Positions 8,954 through 18,488 of a stretch of DNA of 64,000 nucleotides are shown here, piece by piece. The notes beneath the pieces were generated by a model. The model was not told the origin of the DNA. It searched no databases and saw only the letters and a program-made list of their open reading frames with translations. The DNA lies in NCBI RefSeq assembly GCF_014930365.1, contig NZ_JABXWI010000008.1:310001-374000 (forward strand), written 5' to 3'. Within the stretch, counting starts at the first letter, position 1, and each line of letters begins with the position of its first letter. The position numbers and the translations under genes were made by a program. The stretch is from Streptomyces caniscabiei. GTDB lineage: Bacteria > Actinomycetota > Actinomycetes > Streptomycetales > Streptomycetaceae.

Positions 8954-9901
8954 GTGGCTCTGGTCCCGCACAAGCGGCTCGTCGACAAGGACCGGCCTCC
9001 GGTCGCAGCACCGGACACACGGCCCCGGGCCGCGCGCAACGCCCCGCCGTGGTGGTTCGCCCTGCCGGCGATGCTGCTCTTCGCCTTCGTCGTCCTGGTG
9101 CCGAGCGTCCGCGGCGTGTACTACGCCTTCACCGACTGGGACGGGCTCGACCTCGACTTCTCCTTCGTCGGCCTGGACAACTTCGCCGCCATGCTCGACG
9201 ACCCGGACGCCAAGCAGGCCGTCTGGCACACCCTGCTGATCGCGGTGACGATCACGGTCGTCCAGAACGGACTGGGGCTGCTGCTGGCCCTGGGAGTCAA
9301 CTCCGCCATCAGGTCCCGCAACATCCTGCGCGTGTTCCTGTTCGCGCCGGCCGTGATCACCCCGATCGTGACCGCCTACCTCTGGCGGAACCTGCTCGGC
9401 CCGGACGGCGCCGTCAACAGCCTGCTCGCCGCGGTGGGACTGGGCGGATCGCGGCAGGACTGGCTCGGCGACCCGGAGCTGGCCCTGTGGTCGGTGGTGG
9501 GGGTGACCGTGTGGCAGTACGCGGGCTACTCCATGGTCATCTTCCTGGCCGGGCTCCAGTCGGTGCCCAAGGAGATCCACGAGGCGGCGTCCATGGACGG
9601 GGCGGGCCCGGTGCGCCGCTTCTGGTCGGTGACCAGGCCGCTGCTGGCCCCGGCCCTCACCATCAACCTGATGCTGTCGATCATCGGCGGGATCAAACTC
9701 TTCGACCAGGTCTACGCGTTGACGGGCGGCGGGCCCGGACACGCGACCGACACCATCTCGACCCTCATCTACAAGGACGCCTTCACCCTGGGCGAGTTCG
9801 GCTACAGCATCGCGCTCGCCGTCGTCCTCACGATCATCGTGGCGGTCGTCTCCGCCGGTCAGTACGCCGCCCTGTCCCGCAACGAGAGGGCCGCGTCATG
9901 A
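8954..9901 (+). CDS. sugar ABC transporter permease, MalF/UgpA type
   Basis: 315 residues from GTG 8954, chosen because it follows AGAGAGGGGG and leaves a short cytosolic N-terminus before the first membrane segment; an in-frame ATG at 8744 would overlap the operator. About six TM segments are visible. The cytoplasmic EAA loop reads EAASMDGAGPVRRFWSVTRP, the contact site for the ATPase. It forms the membrane pore with the next gene product. The operon contains no ATPase gene, as is usual in streptomycetes where a shared MsiK-type ATPase serves several sugar importers. Confidence 0.94.
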   Translation: MALVPHKRLVDKDRPPVAAPDTRPRAARNAPPWWFALPAMLLFAFVVLVPSVRGVYYAFTDWDGLDLDFSFVGLDNFAAMLDDPDAKQAVWHTLLIAVTITVVQNGLGLLLALGVNSAIRSRNILRVFLFAPAVITPIVTAYLWRNLLGPDGAVNSLLAAVGLGGSRQDWLGDPELALWSVVGVTVWQYAGYSMVIFLAGLQSVPKEIHEAASMDGAGPVRRFWSVTRPLLAPALTINLMLSIIGGIKLFDQVYALTGGGPGHATDTISTLIYKDAFTLGEFGYSIALAVVLTIIVAVVSAGQYAALSRNERAAS

Positions 9902-10719
9902 ACCGCTACGGCCGCCGCACCCTGGCGCTGGAACTGGCCATGATCGCCGCCGCCCTGTTCGTCGGCTTCCCGGTGTACGTCCTGGTCAACCTCGCCGTAC
10001 GCCCCGCGTCGGACACCTCATCGCCGATCAGCCCGACCACCTCGCCCACCCTCGACAACTTCACCCAGGCCTGGCAGCAGGGCGCGCTGGGCGGGGCCCT
10101 CGCCAACAGCCTGCTGGTGACGGCGTGCAGCGTCGTCGTCGTACTGGCCGTGTCGTCGCTCGCCGCCTACCCGCTGGCCCGGATCACCGCCCGCTGGTCC
10201 CGGGGGACGTATCTGACGATCCTCCTCGGCCTCGCCCTCCCCTTCCAGCTCGCCTCCCTGCCGCTGTACCAGACCATGCGCGACCTGGGTCTGCTCGGCA
10301 CCCCCTGGGCACTGGTCCTCTTCTACGCCGGCCTCCAGGTGCCGTTCACCGTCTTCCTCTACGTCGGCTTCCTGCGCGCCCTGCCCGGCGACTTCGAGGA
10401 CGCGGCCCTGATCGACGGCTGCACACCCCTGCAGAGCTTCCGGTACGTGGTCCTGCCGATGCTCAAACCCATCACCGTCACGGCCCTCGTGCTCAACACG
10501 GTCGCCGTGTGGAACGACTTCTTCACCCCGTTGCTGTACCTCAGCGGCAGCGCCCAGCAGACCCTGCCGGTCGCGATCGCGGGCTTCGTCGGCCAGTACG
10601 TCACCGACTGGAACCTCATCTTCGCCGCGCTGGTGATCAGCATCCTGCCCGTCCTGCTCGTCTACTTCGTGCTGCAGCGCAGCATCATCAACGGCTTCGC
10701 GGGAGGGCTGAAGGGATGA
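9898..10719 (+). CDS. sugar ABC transporter permease, MalG/UgpE type
   Basis: 273 residues with six predicted TM segments and the EAA-loop variant EDAALIDGCTPLQSFRYVVL. The ATG at 9898 overlaps the previous stop (ATGA), so the two permeases are translated together and presumably form a heterodimer. It is followed by the binding-protein gene. Its neighbours, two GH78 enzymes in the same direction, point to rhamnose-rich oligosaccharides as cargo. Confidence 0.94.
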   Translation: MNRYGRRTLALELAMIAAALFVGFPVYVLVNLAVRPASDTSSPISPTTSPTLDNFTQAWQQGALGGALANSLLVTACSVVVVLAVSSLAAYPLARITARWSRGTYLTILLGLALPFQLASLPLYQTMRDLGLLGTPWALVLFYAGLQVPFTVFLYVGFLRALPGDFEDAALIDGCTPLQSFRYVVLPMLKPITVTALVLNTVAVWNDFFTPLLYLSGSAQQTLPVAIAGFVGQYVTDWNLIFAALVISILPVLLVYFVLQRSIINGFAGGLKG

Positions 10720-10774
10720 CCCCGACGCCCGACCGTCCCTCACGTCCGGTGGCACCTTCCCCGAGGGGGATCTC

Positions 10775-12046
10775 ATGAGAACACGTACACTCCCGGTCCT
10801 GATCGCCGCGATCACGTCCACGGCGGTCCTCGCCGCCTGCAGCGGCGGCACCGAGGCGGGCTCCGACAGCGGCTCGGGCGGCTCGAAGACGCTGACCGTC
10901 GCCTCGGTCGACCAGGGCTCGATCGAGGACGTCGTCAAGGCGTTCGAGAAGGCCAACCCGGGCGTCAAGGTCCGGTACACCACCAGCGGCGCCGACCAGT
11001 ACCAGCAGCAGATCCGCACCCAGCTGTCCTCGGGCACCGCGCCCGACGTGATGTCCGTCTGGCCCGGCAACGGCAACCCGGCCGCCACGTACGTGCTCGC
11101 CAAGCCCGGCTATCTGCGCGACCTGTCGGACCGGCCGTGGGCCGCGAAGCTGCCGGACGCGATGAAGTCCGTCGCCCAGTACGAGGGCAAGACCTACACC
11201 GCGGTCTTCGGGCAGAACGGCATCGGCGCCGTCTACAACGAGGAGGCCCTGAAGAAGGCCGGACTCACCGCCCCCGACACCTGGAAGGACCTGCTGGCCT
11301 TCTGCAAGGCCGCCAAGGCCAAGGGCACCCCCGCCTTCGCGCTCGGCAACCAGGACAACTGGGTCACCCAGCTCGTCCAGTACTCCCTCGTCGCCACCAC
11401 CGTCTACGGCGAGGACCGGGACTTCGACAAGCAGATGCAGGCCGGCGAGGTCACCTTCGCGAAGTCGCCGTGGGCCACCGCCCTCGACAAGTACATGACG
11501 ATGGAGAAGACCGGCTGCTTCCAGAAGAACCCGCTGGGCACCAACTACGAGGCCAGCCAGCAACTCGCCGCCACCGGCAAGACCCTCGGCATCGTGCAGG
11601 GCAACTGGGTCATCGCCCTGCTCAAGCAGAAGAACCCGAAGGCCACGTTCACGCTCAAGGCACTCCCGGCCACCGACGACCCGGCGCAGACCCTGATACC
11701 CGCCGCCGCGGGCGCCGGATACGGCGTCAACGCCAAGGCGAAGAACGAGGAACTGGCCCTGAAGTTCGTCGACTTCGTGATGTCGGCCAAGGGCATGAAC
11801 ACCTTCGTCAAGAAGCAGGGCGGACTGCCGTCCCTGTCCGACACCGGCTTCGCGGCGGACCCCTCGCTCGCCGAACTGTCGGAGTTCATCAAGTCCGACC
11901 GCACCGTCCCCTTCATGGACCAGCTCTGGCCGAACCCCAAGGTCCAGCAGACCATGCTGAGCGGACTCCAGGAGATCTTCAGCGGACAGTCCACGCCCGA
12001 GAAGCTCCTCGACGACATGGACGCCGACTACAAGTCCGGCAGCTGA
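10775..12046 (+). CDS. extracellular sugar-binding lipoprotein of the ABC importer
   Basis: 423 residues. The N-terminus has a basic start, a hydrophobic core and the lipobox LAAC, with Cys22 as the probable lipidated residue. A Gly/Ser linker follows, then a type-1 extracellular solute-binding fold (WPGNGNPAATYVLA, NEEALKKAGL, APDTWKDLL). The start follows GAGGGGGA. It delivers the oligosaccharide to the two upstream permeases. Terminal features SGQSTPEKLLDDMDA match the C-terminal helix common in MalE/UgpB-like proteins. Confidence 0.94.
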   Translation: MRTRTLPVLIAAITSTAVLAACSGGTEAGSDSGSGGSKTLTVASVDQGSIEDVVKAFEKANPGVKVRYTTSGADQYQQQIRTQLSSGTAPDVMSVWPGNGNPAATYVLAKPGYLRDLSDRPWAAKLPDAMKSVAQYEGKTYTAVFGQNGIGAVYNEEALKKAGLTAPDTWKDLLAFCKAAKAKGTPAFALGNQDNWVTQLVQYSLVATTVYGEDRDFDKQMQAGEVTFAKSPWATALDKYMTMEKTGCFQKNPLGTNYEASQQLAATGKTLGIVQGNWVIALLKQKNPKATFTLKALPATDDPAQTLIPAAAGAGYGVNAKAKNEELALKFVDFVMSAKGMNTFVKKQGGLPSLSDTGFAADPSLAELSEFIKSDRTVPFMDQLWPNPKVQQTMLSGLQEIFSGQSTPEKLLDDMDADYKSGS

Positions 12047-12070
12047 CCGACGGCACCCAGGCCGACTGAA

Positions 12071-12082
12071 CGAAACGTTTCG
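12071..12082. promoter_or_regulatory. palindrome CGAAACGTTTCG, candidate LacI operator
   Basis: A perfect 12-bp palindrome with a central ACGT core lies 24 bp after the binding-protein stop and 33 bp before the first GH78 start. It matches the general LacI-family operator shape (GAAACGTTTC) but differs from the 8785 site in its outer bases. It may allow separate control of the rhamnosidase genes. Confidence 0.55.
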
Positions 12083-12114
12083 ACCGACAGCGAACAACCG
12101 ACCGGAGGTTCGGC

Positions 12115-15100
12115 ATGCCCGACGTCCCGAGTGAGGCGTTGAGCCGTAGACAGGTGGTGGGCACGATGGCAGTCTCCGCGGCGGGGTTGGCCTCGCCCGT
12201 CGTTCCCGGGCTGCCCGTGGCGGCGGCCCACGCCGAAGGGGAGGACGACCGCCGTGGGGCGAGAGTCACCGGGCTCGCGGTCGACGGCCGTGAGGACGGC
12301 CCACTCGGCGTCGACGACCCCGCCCCCCGCCTGAGCTGGCGCGTGACCGGAGCCCACCCGGGCTGGATCCAGGCCGCCTACCGCATCCGCGCCGCGCGCT
12401 CGGAACAGGACCTGGACCGGGCGCACCTGCTCTGGGACAGCGGCAAGGTCCGTTCCCCGGACCAGACCGACATCGCCTGGCAGGGGCCCGCGTTCGCCTC
12501 CCGCCGGCGGGTGGTGTGGCAGGTGCGGGTCTGGAGCACCGAGGGCCACCCGACCCAGTGGAGCCGGCCCGCCACCTGGGAGACCGGCCTGCTCAAGCGC
12601 TCCGACTGGGGCGAGGCCCGCTGGATCGAGTACCCGGGCCGCACCCTCGACCAGCCCCTGCCCGTCTTCGCGCGCGCCTTCCGGGTGAGCCCGCGCGGCG
12701 GCGAGGTCGTCCGGGCGAGGCTGTACCTGTCCGGCATCGGACTGCACGTGGCCCACCTCAACGGCGAACCCGTCACCGACGAGGTGCTCGCCCCCGGCAA
12801 CTCCAACTACCAGCTCTCCACCGAGTACCGGACGTACGACGTCACCCGCCTCGTCCGCCCCGGGGACAACACCCTCGGCGTCGAACTGGGCCAGGGCACC
12901 GCGCTCGTGACCCGGTCCGTCACCAACCCCTCCACCGGCCGCACCGCCCCCTACAGCTGGTGGCAGAGCCAGACCAAGGGCACCGGCACCCTCGTCGCGC
13001 CCGTCGCCCGGGGCGCCACCTCGGTCAGGGTCAGCAGCGTCGCCAACTTCCACGTCGGCGGCACCGTCAGCATCGACACCGGCGACGGCGGCGAGCGCAT
13101 GGAGTCCCGGACGGTCACCGCGATCGGCACCGCGGGCGCCGACGGCACCGGCATCTCCTTCGAGCCCGGCCTCTTGGCCGCGCACGACAGCGCCGCCGTC
13201 GTGGTCGGCTCCGGCAACTCCCTGGCCGGCGTCGACCCGAGCGCGGGCGCGGCCGTCCCGCCGCGGATGATCGCCCGCCTGGAGGTCACACGGGCCGACG
13301 GCACGGTCGACACCGTCGTCAGCGACCGCTCCTGGCGGGCGGCGCTCGGCCCGACCGTCACCGCCGGCTGGTACTCCGGCTCCGACTACGACGCCCGCCG
13401 CGAACAGCCCGGCTGGACCGCGCCCGGCGCCGACCTCCGCGCGTCGGCACGCCGGCGCGACGGCACAACCATGGGCTGGACCGACGCGGGCATCGCACCA
13501 CCGCCCAACCTCACCACCGAACTGGTGTGGCGGGCGGCCGAGCCGCTCAGGATCGTCGACAGGATCCGTCCGGTCGCCGTCACCCAAGCGCGTTCCGGCG
13601 TCTGGGTCTTCGACTTCGGACAGAACTTCGCCGGCTGGCCGCTGCTCGACCTCGACGGCCCGCTCCCGGCCGGGACCACGGTCAAGCTGTACCCGGCCGA
13701 GTCGCTGAAGGCCGACGGCACCGTCGACCAGGCGTCGCTCATGGGCGGCGGCCCCGCCCGCGGCACCGACCTGTTCGCCGCCTACACGACGCACGGCGAC
13801 GAGGGGGGCGAGCGCTGGCACCCTCAGTTCCATTACTTCGGCATGCAGTGGCTCCAGGTGACCGGCCTGCCGGAGGGCTATGTCCCGACCCTGGACACGG
13901 TGACCGGGCTGCAGATCCACGCGGACGTCCCTGAGGCCGGCTCCCTGCGCACCTCCGACGACCGGATCAACCGGGTGCACCGCATGTCCCGCTACTCGAT
14001 CATGAGCAACGTCATGTCCACCTTCACGGACTGCCCCGGCCGGGAGAAACTCGCCTATCCCGCCGACTACGTCCAGCCCTTCGGCGCCGTGCACCGCACC
14101 TTCGGCTACGCGGCCTACCTGCGCACCATGCAGCGCCACCTGGTCGAGGGCCAGTCCCGGTCCGGTGACAACATCGGCAACGTGGCGCTGAAGGCCCCCG
14201 TGTACGACTGGGGGTACACCGGCCGTTTCGGCGACGAGATCAACTGGGGCAACGGCATCGTCCTGGTGCCCTGGCTGGCGTACGAGACCTACGGCGACAC
14301 ACAGACGATGCGCCGCCACTACCCCCGGATGCAGGAGTTCCTGACCTACATCCGGACCAGGAAGGCGGGCACCGGCGCCGACGCCCACCTCGTGGACGCG
14401 GCCCTGGCCGACTGGATCGCCGGCGAGAACACCTCGGGCCGGATCACCGGCACCTGGGGCTACCACCAGGTCGCCGACCGCATGGCCCGGATGGCGGCCC
14501 TGATCGGGCGCGACGCCGACGCGGCGGAGTACCGCCACCTCGCCGACACCATCAAGGACGCGTTCAACGACGCCTTCTACAACAAGGCCCTCGGCCGGTA
14601 CACCGCCGACGGGGACCGGGGCGCCGCCGGAGCCACACAGGCCGCGCAGGCACTCGCGCTCGACGAGGGACTCGTCCCCGACGGCGAGCGCGGCAGGGTC
14701 CTCCAGGCGCTGGTCGAACTGGTCCACGCGCACCGTCCGTTCGGCGGCGGGCCCCACTTCAGCGGGGGCACCATCGGCCTCGCGCCGACCGTCAGGGCCC
14801 TGCACGAGGGCGGTCACGACGACCTCCTGTGGGACGTCCTCCAGGAGGACACCCGCCCGGGCTACGGTCACTTCATGGCGCCCACCACCGCCAACCCCCG
14901 GGGCCTGACGACCATTCCCGAGGACTGGGGCATCGGCAACTCCAAGAACCACATGATCCTGCTGCAGATCGAGGAGTGGTTCCACAGCGGTGTCGTCGGC
15001 ATCCGCCAGGTGCCCGGCGGCGCCGGATACCGTGAACTGGTCATCGACCCCCGCCCCGTCGGCGACCTCACCCATGCCGAGGGCAGCTATCGCACCCCGT

Positions 15101-15261
15101 ACGGCGTGGTGTCCGCCCGCTGGACCCGCGAGAACGGGCGCTTCCGGCTCGACGTGGAGCTCCCGCCGAACACCACGGCCGAGATCCGGTTGCCCGCCCA
15201 GGGCCACCCCGCCCGGGTCGTCGGCTCGGGACGGCACACGTTCACCACCCGCGAGCCGTGA
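12115..15261 (+). CDS. secreted (Tat) GH78 alpha-L-rhamnosidase
   Basis: 1048 residues, start after GGAGG. The N-terminus carries a twin-arginine motif (SRRQVVG), a hydrophobic stretch and an Ala-rich cleavage region near residue 40, so export in folded form by Tat is likely. The rest matches GH78: N-terminal beta domains, then FTDCPGREKLAYPADY near residue 640, the counterpart of the DCPxR(D/E) motif, followed by the catalytic helical barrel and a C-terminal Greek-key domain. It should cleave L-rhamnosyl residues outside the cell. The binding protein and permeases upstream would take up the products. An insertion around residues 290-360 has a fibronectin-like look. Confidence 0.92.
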   Translation: MPDVPSEALSRRQVVGTMAVSAAGLASPVVPGLPVAAAHAEGEDDRRGARVTGLAVDGREDGPLGVDDPAPRLSWRVTGAHPGWIQAAYRIRAARSEQDLDRAHLLWDSGKVRSPDQTDIAWQGPAFASRRRVVWQVRVWSTEGHPTQWSRPATWETGLLKRSDWGEARWIEYPGRTLDQPLPVFARAFRVSPRGGEVVRARLYLSGIGLHVAHLNGEPVTDEVLAPGNSNYQLSTEYRTYDVTRLVRPGDNTLGVELGQGTALVTRSVTNPSTGRTAPYSWWQSQTKGTGTLVAPVARGATSVRVSSVANFHVGGTVSIDTGDGGERMESRTVTAIGTAGADGTGISFEPGLLAAHDSAAVVVGSGNSLAGVDPSAGAAVPPRMIARLEVTRADGTVDTVVSDRSWRAALGPTVTAGWYSGSDYDARREQPGWTAPGADLRASARRRDGTTMGWTDAGIAPPPNLTTELVWRAAEPLRIVDRIRPVAVTQARSGVWVFDFGQNFAGWPLLDLDGPLPAGTTVKLYPAESLKADGTVDQASLMGGGPARGTDLFAAYTTHGDEGGERWHPQFHYFGMQWLQVTGLPEGYVPTLDTVTGLQIHADVPEAGSLRTSDDRINRVHRMSRYSIMSNVMSTFTDCPGREKLAYPADYVQPFGAVHRTFGYAAYLRTMQRHLVEGQSRSGDNIGNVALKAPVYDWGYTGRFGDEINWGNGIVLVPWLAYETYGDTQTMRRHYPRMQEFLTYIRTRKAGTGADAHLVDAALADWIAGENTSGRITGTWGYHQVADRMARMAALIGRDADAAEYRHLADTIKDAFNDAFYNKALGRYTADGDRGAAGATQAAQALALDEGLVPDGERGRVLQALVELVHAHRPFGGGPHFSGGTIGLAPTVRALHEGGHDDLLWDVLQEDTRPGYGHFMAPTTANPRGLTTIPEDWGIGNSKNHMILLQIEEWFHSGVVGIRQVPGGAGYRELVIDPRPVGDLTHAEGSYRTPYGVVSARWTRENGRFRLDVELPPNTTAEIRLPAQGHPARVVGSGRHTFTTREP

Positions 15262-15313
15262 CCAGAACCCGAGAGACCGAACAGCCGGTGCCATGTCGAT
15301 AGGAGCCAGTGTC

Positions 15314-18300
15314 ATGGCCGAAGGAACGAGCGCGGCGGAGGGAGCCTCCTCCGCCCGCCCGCAGGAGGGCCCCGTACGGGGGCTCACCGTGGAACACCGC
15401 ACCGAACCCCTCGGTGTGGACGCCGACCACCCGCGTTTCGGGTGGCACACGCGATCCGCCACCCGGGGCTGGCGGCAGGGGTCGTACCAGATCCTCGTCG
15501 CCGGCTCCGAGGCCCGGCTGACCGCCGGCAACGCCGACGTCTGGAACAGCGGACAGGTCCATTCCGCCGACTGCGTCGCCGTACCCTACGCGGGCGAACC
15601 CCTGCGGCCCTCGACCCGCTACCACTGGTCCGTCGCCGTGTGGGACGCCGAGGGCCACCGGGCGGGCAGCGCGACCTCCGTGTTCGAGACCGGTCTGATG
15701 AGCACCGACGGCGTGACCGGGTGGGACGGCGCGCAGTGGATCGGGATGCGGGGGAAGACCCCCGGCTCGGCCGGCGCGCCCATGCTCCGCAAGGAGGCAC
15801 CCCTCCACGTCGGCGGAGACCGACGGGTGCGCGAGGCGCGGCTGTACCTCTCGGCCCTCGGCGTGTACGAGGCCCACGTCAACGGGGAGCGGGTGACCGT
15901 CGACCAGGACGGCGCCCCCACCCTCGAACTGCTGCCACCGGGCTGGACGAACTACGACACCCGCGTCGACTACCTGACCTACGACATCACCCGCCACCTG
16001 CGCCACGCGTCCGAGGTCACGCTCGCGGTCGTCCTGGGCAACGGCTGGTACAACGGCCGGGTCTCCGACGGCAGCACCTACTACGCGCCGGACGGCAATG
16101 CCCTCGCCGTCAAGGCGAAGCTGCTGGTCGAGTACACCGACGGGACCACGCAGACCGTCGTCACCCGCCCGGACGACGGCTGGCGGGCCACCGACACCGG
16201 CCCCCACCGGGCCGACGACATCTACGACGGCCAGACCTACGACGCCCGCCGCGAGCCGACCGGCTGGACCGCGCCCGGGTTCGACGACAGCGCCTGGACG
16301 GACGTGGAACGCGTCGCCTTCGAGGACCGGTACCCGGATGTGCGGCTGATCGCCTACCCGGGGGAGAGCGCGCGCTTCGTCGACCGCTGGGACCAGCGGC
16401 CGCGATCCGTCACCGTCGCCACCGGAGTCACCGGCGAGGACGCCAGCCCCCATGGCCGGGGGCGCGTCGTCGTGGACCCGGCCCGCACGGTGACCGACCC
16501 CGCGCGGGCGGCCGGCGCCGAGATCACCCTCTCCGCCGGTGAGACCGCCGTCTTCGACCTCGGCCAGAACATGGTCGGCGTGGCCCGCTACGGGGTGCGC
16601 GGACCGGCCGGCGCCCAGGTCGAGTTCCGGTTCGGCGAGATGCTCAACGACGACAGCGCCGGCGCGGACGGCCCCGAGGGCTCGCTGTACCGGGCCAACC
16701 TCCGCAGCGCCGAGGCCACCAGCACCTACATCCTCAAGGGCGACCCGGAGGGCGAGACCCATCAGGACACACTGACCTTCTACGGCTTCCGGTACGTCTC
16801 CGTCACCACCTCGCAGACCGTCACGATCACCGGGCTGACGGGCAAGGTCGCCACCTCCGCCCTGCGCGAGACCGGAACCGTCACGACGAACGATCCGGAC
16901 GCCGACCAGCTGGCGAGCAACGTCCGTTGGGGGCAGCGCGGCAACTACTTCTGGGTGCCCACCGACTGCCCGCAGCGCGACGAACGCCTCGGCTGGACCG
17001 GCGACACCCAGGTCTTCGCCACCACCGGCCTCTACAACGCCGACGCCGGTGTCTTCCTCAGCCACTTCCAGGACACCGTCGTCGACTCCCAGACCATCTA
17101 CGGCGCGGACCAGGCGCAGTACACCGGCGTGGCCCCCGGCGGACGCTACAACTTCCCCGGCGGCGGCAGCGGTTGGGCGGACTGCGGGGTCGTCCTCCCG
17201 TGGACCGTGTGGCAGATGACCGGCGACACCACCGTCGTGGAGCGCAACTGGTCCTCGATGACGCGCTACCTGGACTGGATCCGGCAGCAGACCGGCGACA
17301 CCTACGCCGGACAGGGGTCCCTCACCGGCGACTGGCTCGCCCCGCAGAAGACCAGCGCCCAGCTGATGAGCGACGTGTACTACGGCTACTCCGCCCAGCT
17401 GATGGCGAGGATGGCCCGCGCGACCGGCAGGGCGGCGGAGGCCGAGGAGTACGAGCGGCTCTTCGGGAACATCAGGCGGGCGTTCGTCGCCACGTACCTG
17501 AGCACCGACGGCGATCGCGTCACCGTGCGGTCCGGCCTGGGCAAGGCCTCGCCGATCGAACCCGGCTCCGACCCGGACGAGCGGACCGAGGACAACAGCC
17601 AGAGCGCGCTGCTGTGGGTCCTCAAGCTCGGCTTCTACGAGACCGAGGCCCAACGCCACGCCCTCGTAGGCCACTTGGCGGACAACATCGGCAACGACGC
17701 GGCGTACAAGAAAGCGCACCCGGACAGCATCCGCGTCCACCACGCCGAGAACACGCTCTCCGTCGGCTTCCTCGGCGTCAACGTCCTCGCCCCCGTCCTC
17801 ACCGACGAGGGCCGCGCCGACCTGGCGTACGCGCTGCTGTACCAGGACGCGCTGCCGTCCTGGCTGTTCTCGGTGCGCAACGGCGCCACCACGGTCTGGG
17901 AGCGCTGGAACTCCTACGCCGAGGAGGCCGGGTTCGGCCCGGTCGGCATGAACTCCTTCAACCACTACGCCTACGGCGCGATCATGGAGTGGATGTACTC
18001 CTACGTGGCCGGCATCGCCCCCGATCCGGAGGGCCCCGGTTTCCGGCGCTTCCTCCTGCGGCCCCACCTCGACCCCACCGGACGGATCACCAGGGTCACC
18101 GGCACGTACGACTCGCCGTACGGCGAGATCCGCAGCGCCTGGGAGGTGAGGGACGAGGGCCGCACCCTGGCGTACGAGGCGGTCGTGCCCGCGAACAGCG
18201 AGGCCACCCTGCGCCTCCCGGCCGTCTCGGCGGACGCCGTCCGCGAGGGGGGCACCCCGCTGTCCGAGGTGGATGGCGTGCGCTTCCTCGGCCACGCGGA

Positions 18301-18361
18301 CGGCGTGTCCTCGTACAGCATCCCGTCGGGCCGGTACCGGCTCACCACAGACCTGCGCTGA
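15314..18361 (+). CDS. GH78 alpha-L-rhamnosidase, no signal peptide
   Basis: 1015 residues from ATG 15314, which has AGGAG eight bases upstream; another ATG at 15293 is in frame but less well placed. No export signal is visible, in contrast to the preceding paralogue, so this enzyme probably works in the cytoplasm on imported oligosaccharides. The catalytic signature is TDCPQRDERLGWTGD near residue 553, identical to that of the partial gene at the left edge. The terminal part (WERWNSYAEEAGFG, then SFNHYAYGAIMEWMY) is typical of GH78. A strong hairpin follows the stop, so this is the last gene of the operon. Confidence 0.93.
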   Translation: MAEGTSAAEGASSARPQEGPVRGLTVEHRTEPLGVDADHPRFGWHTRSATRGWRQGSYQILVAGSEARLTAGNADVWNSGQVHSADCVAVPYAGEPLRPSTRYHWSVAVWDAEGHRAGSATSVFETGLMSTDGVTGWDGAQWIGMRGKTPGSAGAPMLRKEAPLHVGGDRRVREARLYLSALGVYEAHVNGERVTVDQDGAPTLELLPPGWTNYDTRVDYLTYDITRHLRHASEVTLAVVLGNGWYNGRVSDGSTYYAPDGNALAVKAKLLVEYTDGTTQTVVTRPDDGWRATDTGPHRADDIYDGQTYDARREPTGWTAPGFDDSAWTDVERVAFEDRYPDVRLIAYPGESARFVDRWDQRPRSVTVATGVTGEDASPHGRGRVVVDPARTVTDPARAAGAEITLSAGETAVFDLGQNMVGVARYGVRGPAGAQVEFRFGEMLNDDSAGADGPEGSLYRANLRSAEATSTYILKGDPEGETHQDTLTFYGFRYVSVTTSQTVTITGLTGKVATSALRETGTVTTNDPDADQLASNVRWGQRGNYFWVPTDCPQRDERLGWTGDTQVFATTGLYNADAGVFLSHFQDTVVDSQTIYGADQAQYTGVAPGGRYNFPGGGSGWADCGVVLPWTVWQMTGDTTVVERNWSSMTRYLDWIRQQTGDTYAGQGSLTGDWLAPQKTSAQLMSDVYYGYSAQLMARMARATGRAAEAEEYERLFGNIRRAFVATYLSTDGDRVTVRSGLGKASPIEPGSDPDERTEDNSQSALLWVLKLGFYETEAQRHALVGHLADNIGNDAAYKKAHPDSIRVHHAENTLSVGFLGVNVLAPVLTDEGRADLAYALLYQDALPSWLFSVRNGATTVWERWNSYAEEAGFGPVGMNSFNHYAYGAIMEWMYSYVAGIAPDPEGPGFRRFLLRPHLDPTGRITRVTGTYDSPYGEIRSAWEVRDEGRTLAYEAVVPANSEATLRLPAVSADAVREGGTPLSEVDGVRFLGHADGVSSYSIPSGRYRLTTDLR

Positions 18362-18376
18362 GGGGCGGAGGAAGGA

Positions 18377-18407
18377 GGCCCGGCACCGTGTCACACGGTG
18401 CCGGGCC
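18377..18407 (+). terminator. strong hairpin terminator after GH78
   Basis: Bases 18377-18391 and 18393-18407 are perfect 15-bp complements (arm GGCCCGGCACCGTGT), starting 16 bp after the GH78 stop. It is a GC-rich factor-independent type of hairpin without a strong U-tract, as common in Streptomyces. Confidence 0.85.
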
Positions 18408-18488
18408 TTCGTAGTCGCACCGCCGCGTCCCGCCGGGCATCGACCGACGGCCCACCCGCTCGCCCCCGACGATCCGCGCGTACCGGCC

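Noticed and set aside
8954..12046. ABC operon regarded as broken because no ATPase gene is present
   Set aside because: Streptomyces sugar importers commonly share an ATPase (MsiK) encoded elsewhere.
12028..15531. Very long antisense reading frame opposite the Tat-exported GH78 gene (and similar ones at 15242-18394 and 47599-50493)
   Set aside because: These frames follow from GC-rich codon bias of the real gene on the other strand; they have repetitive Val/Gly/Arg-rich composition and no recognisable domains.
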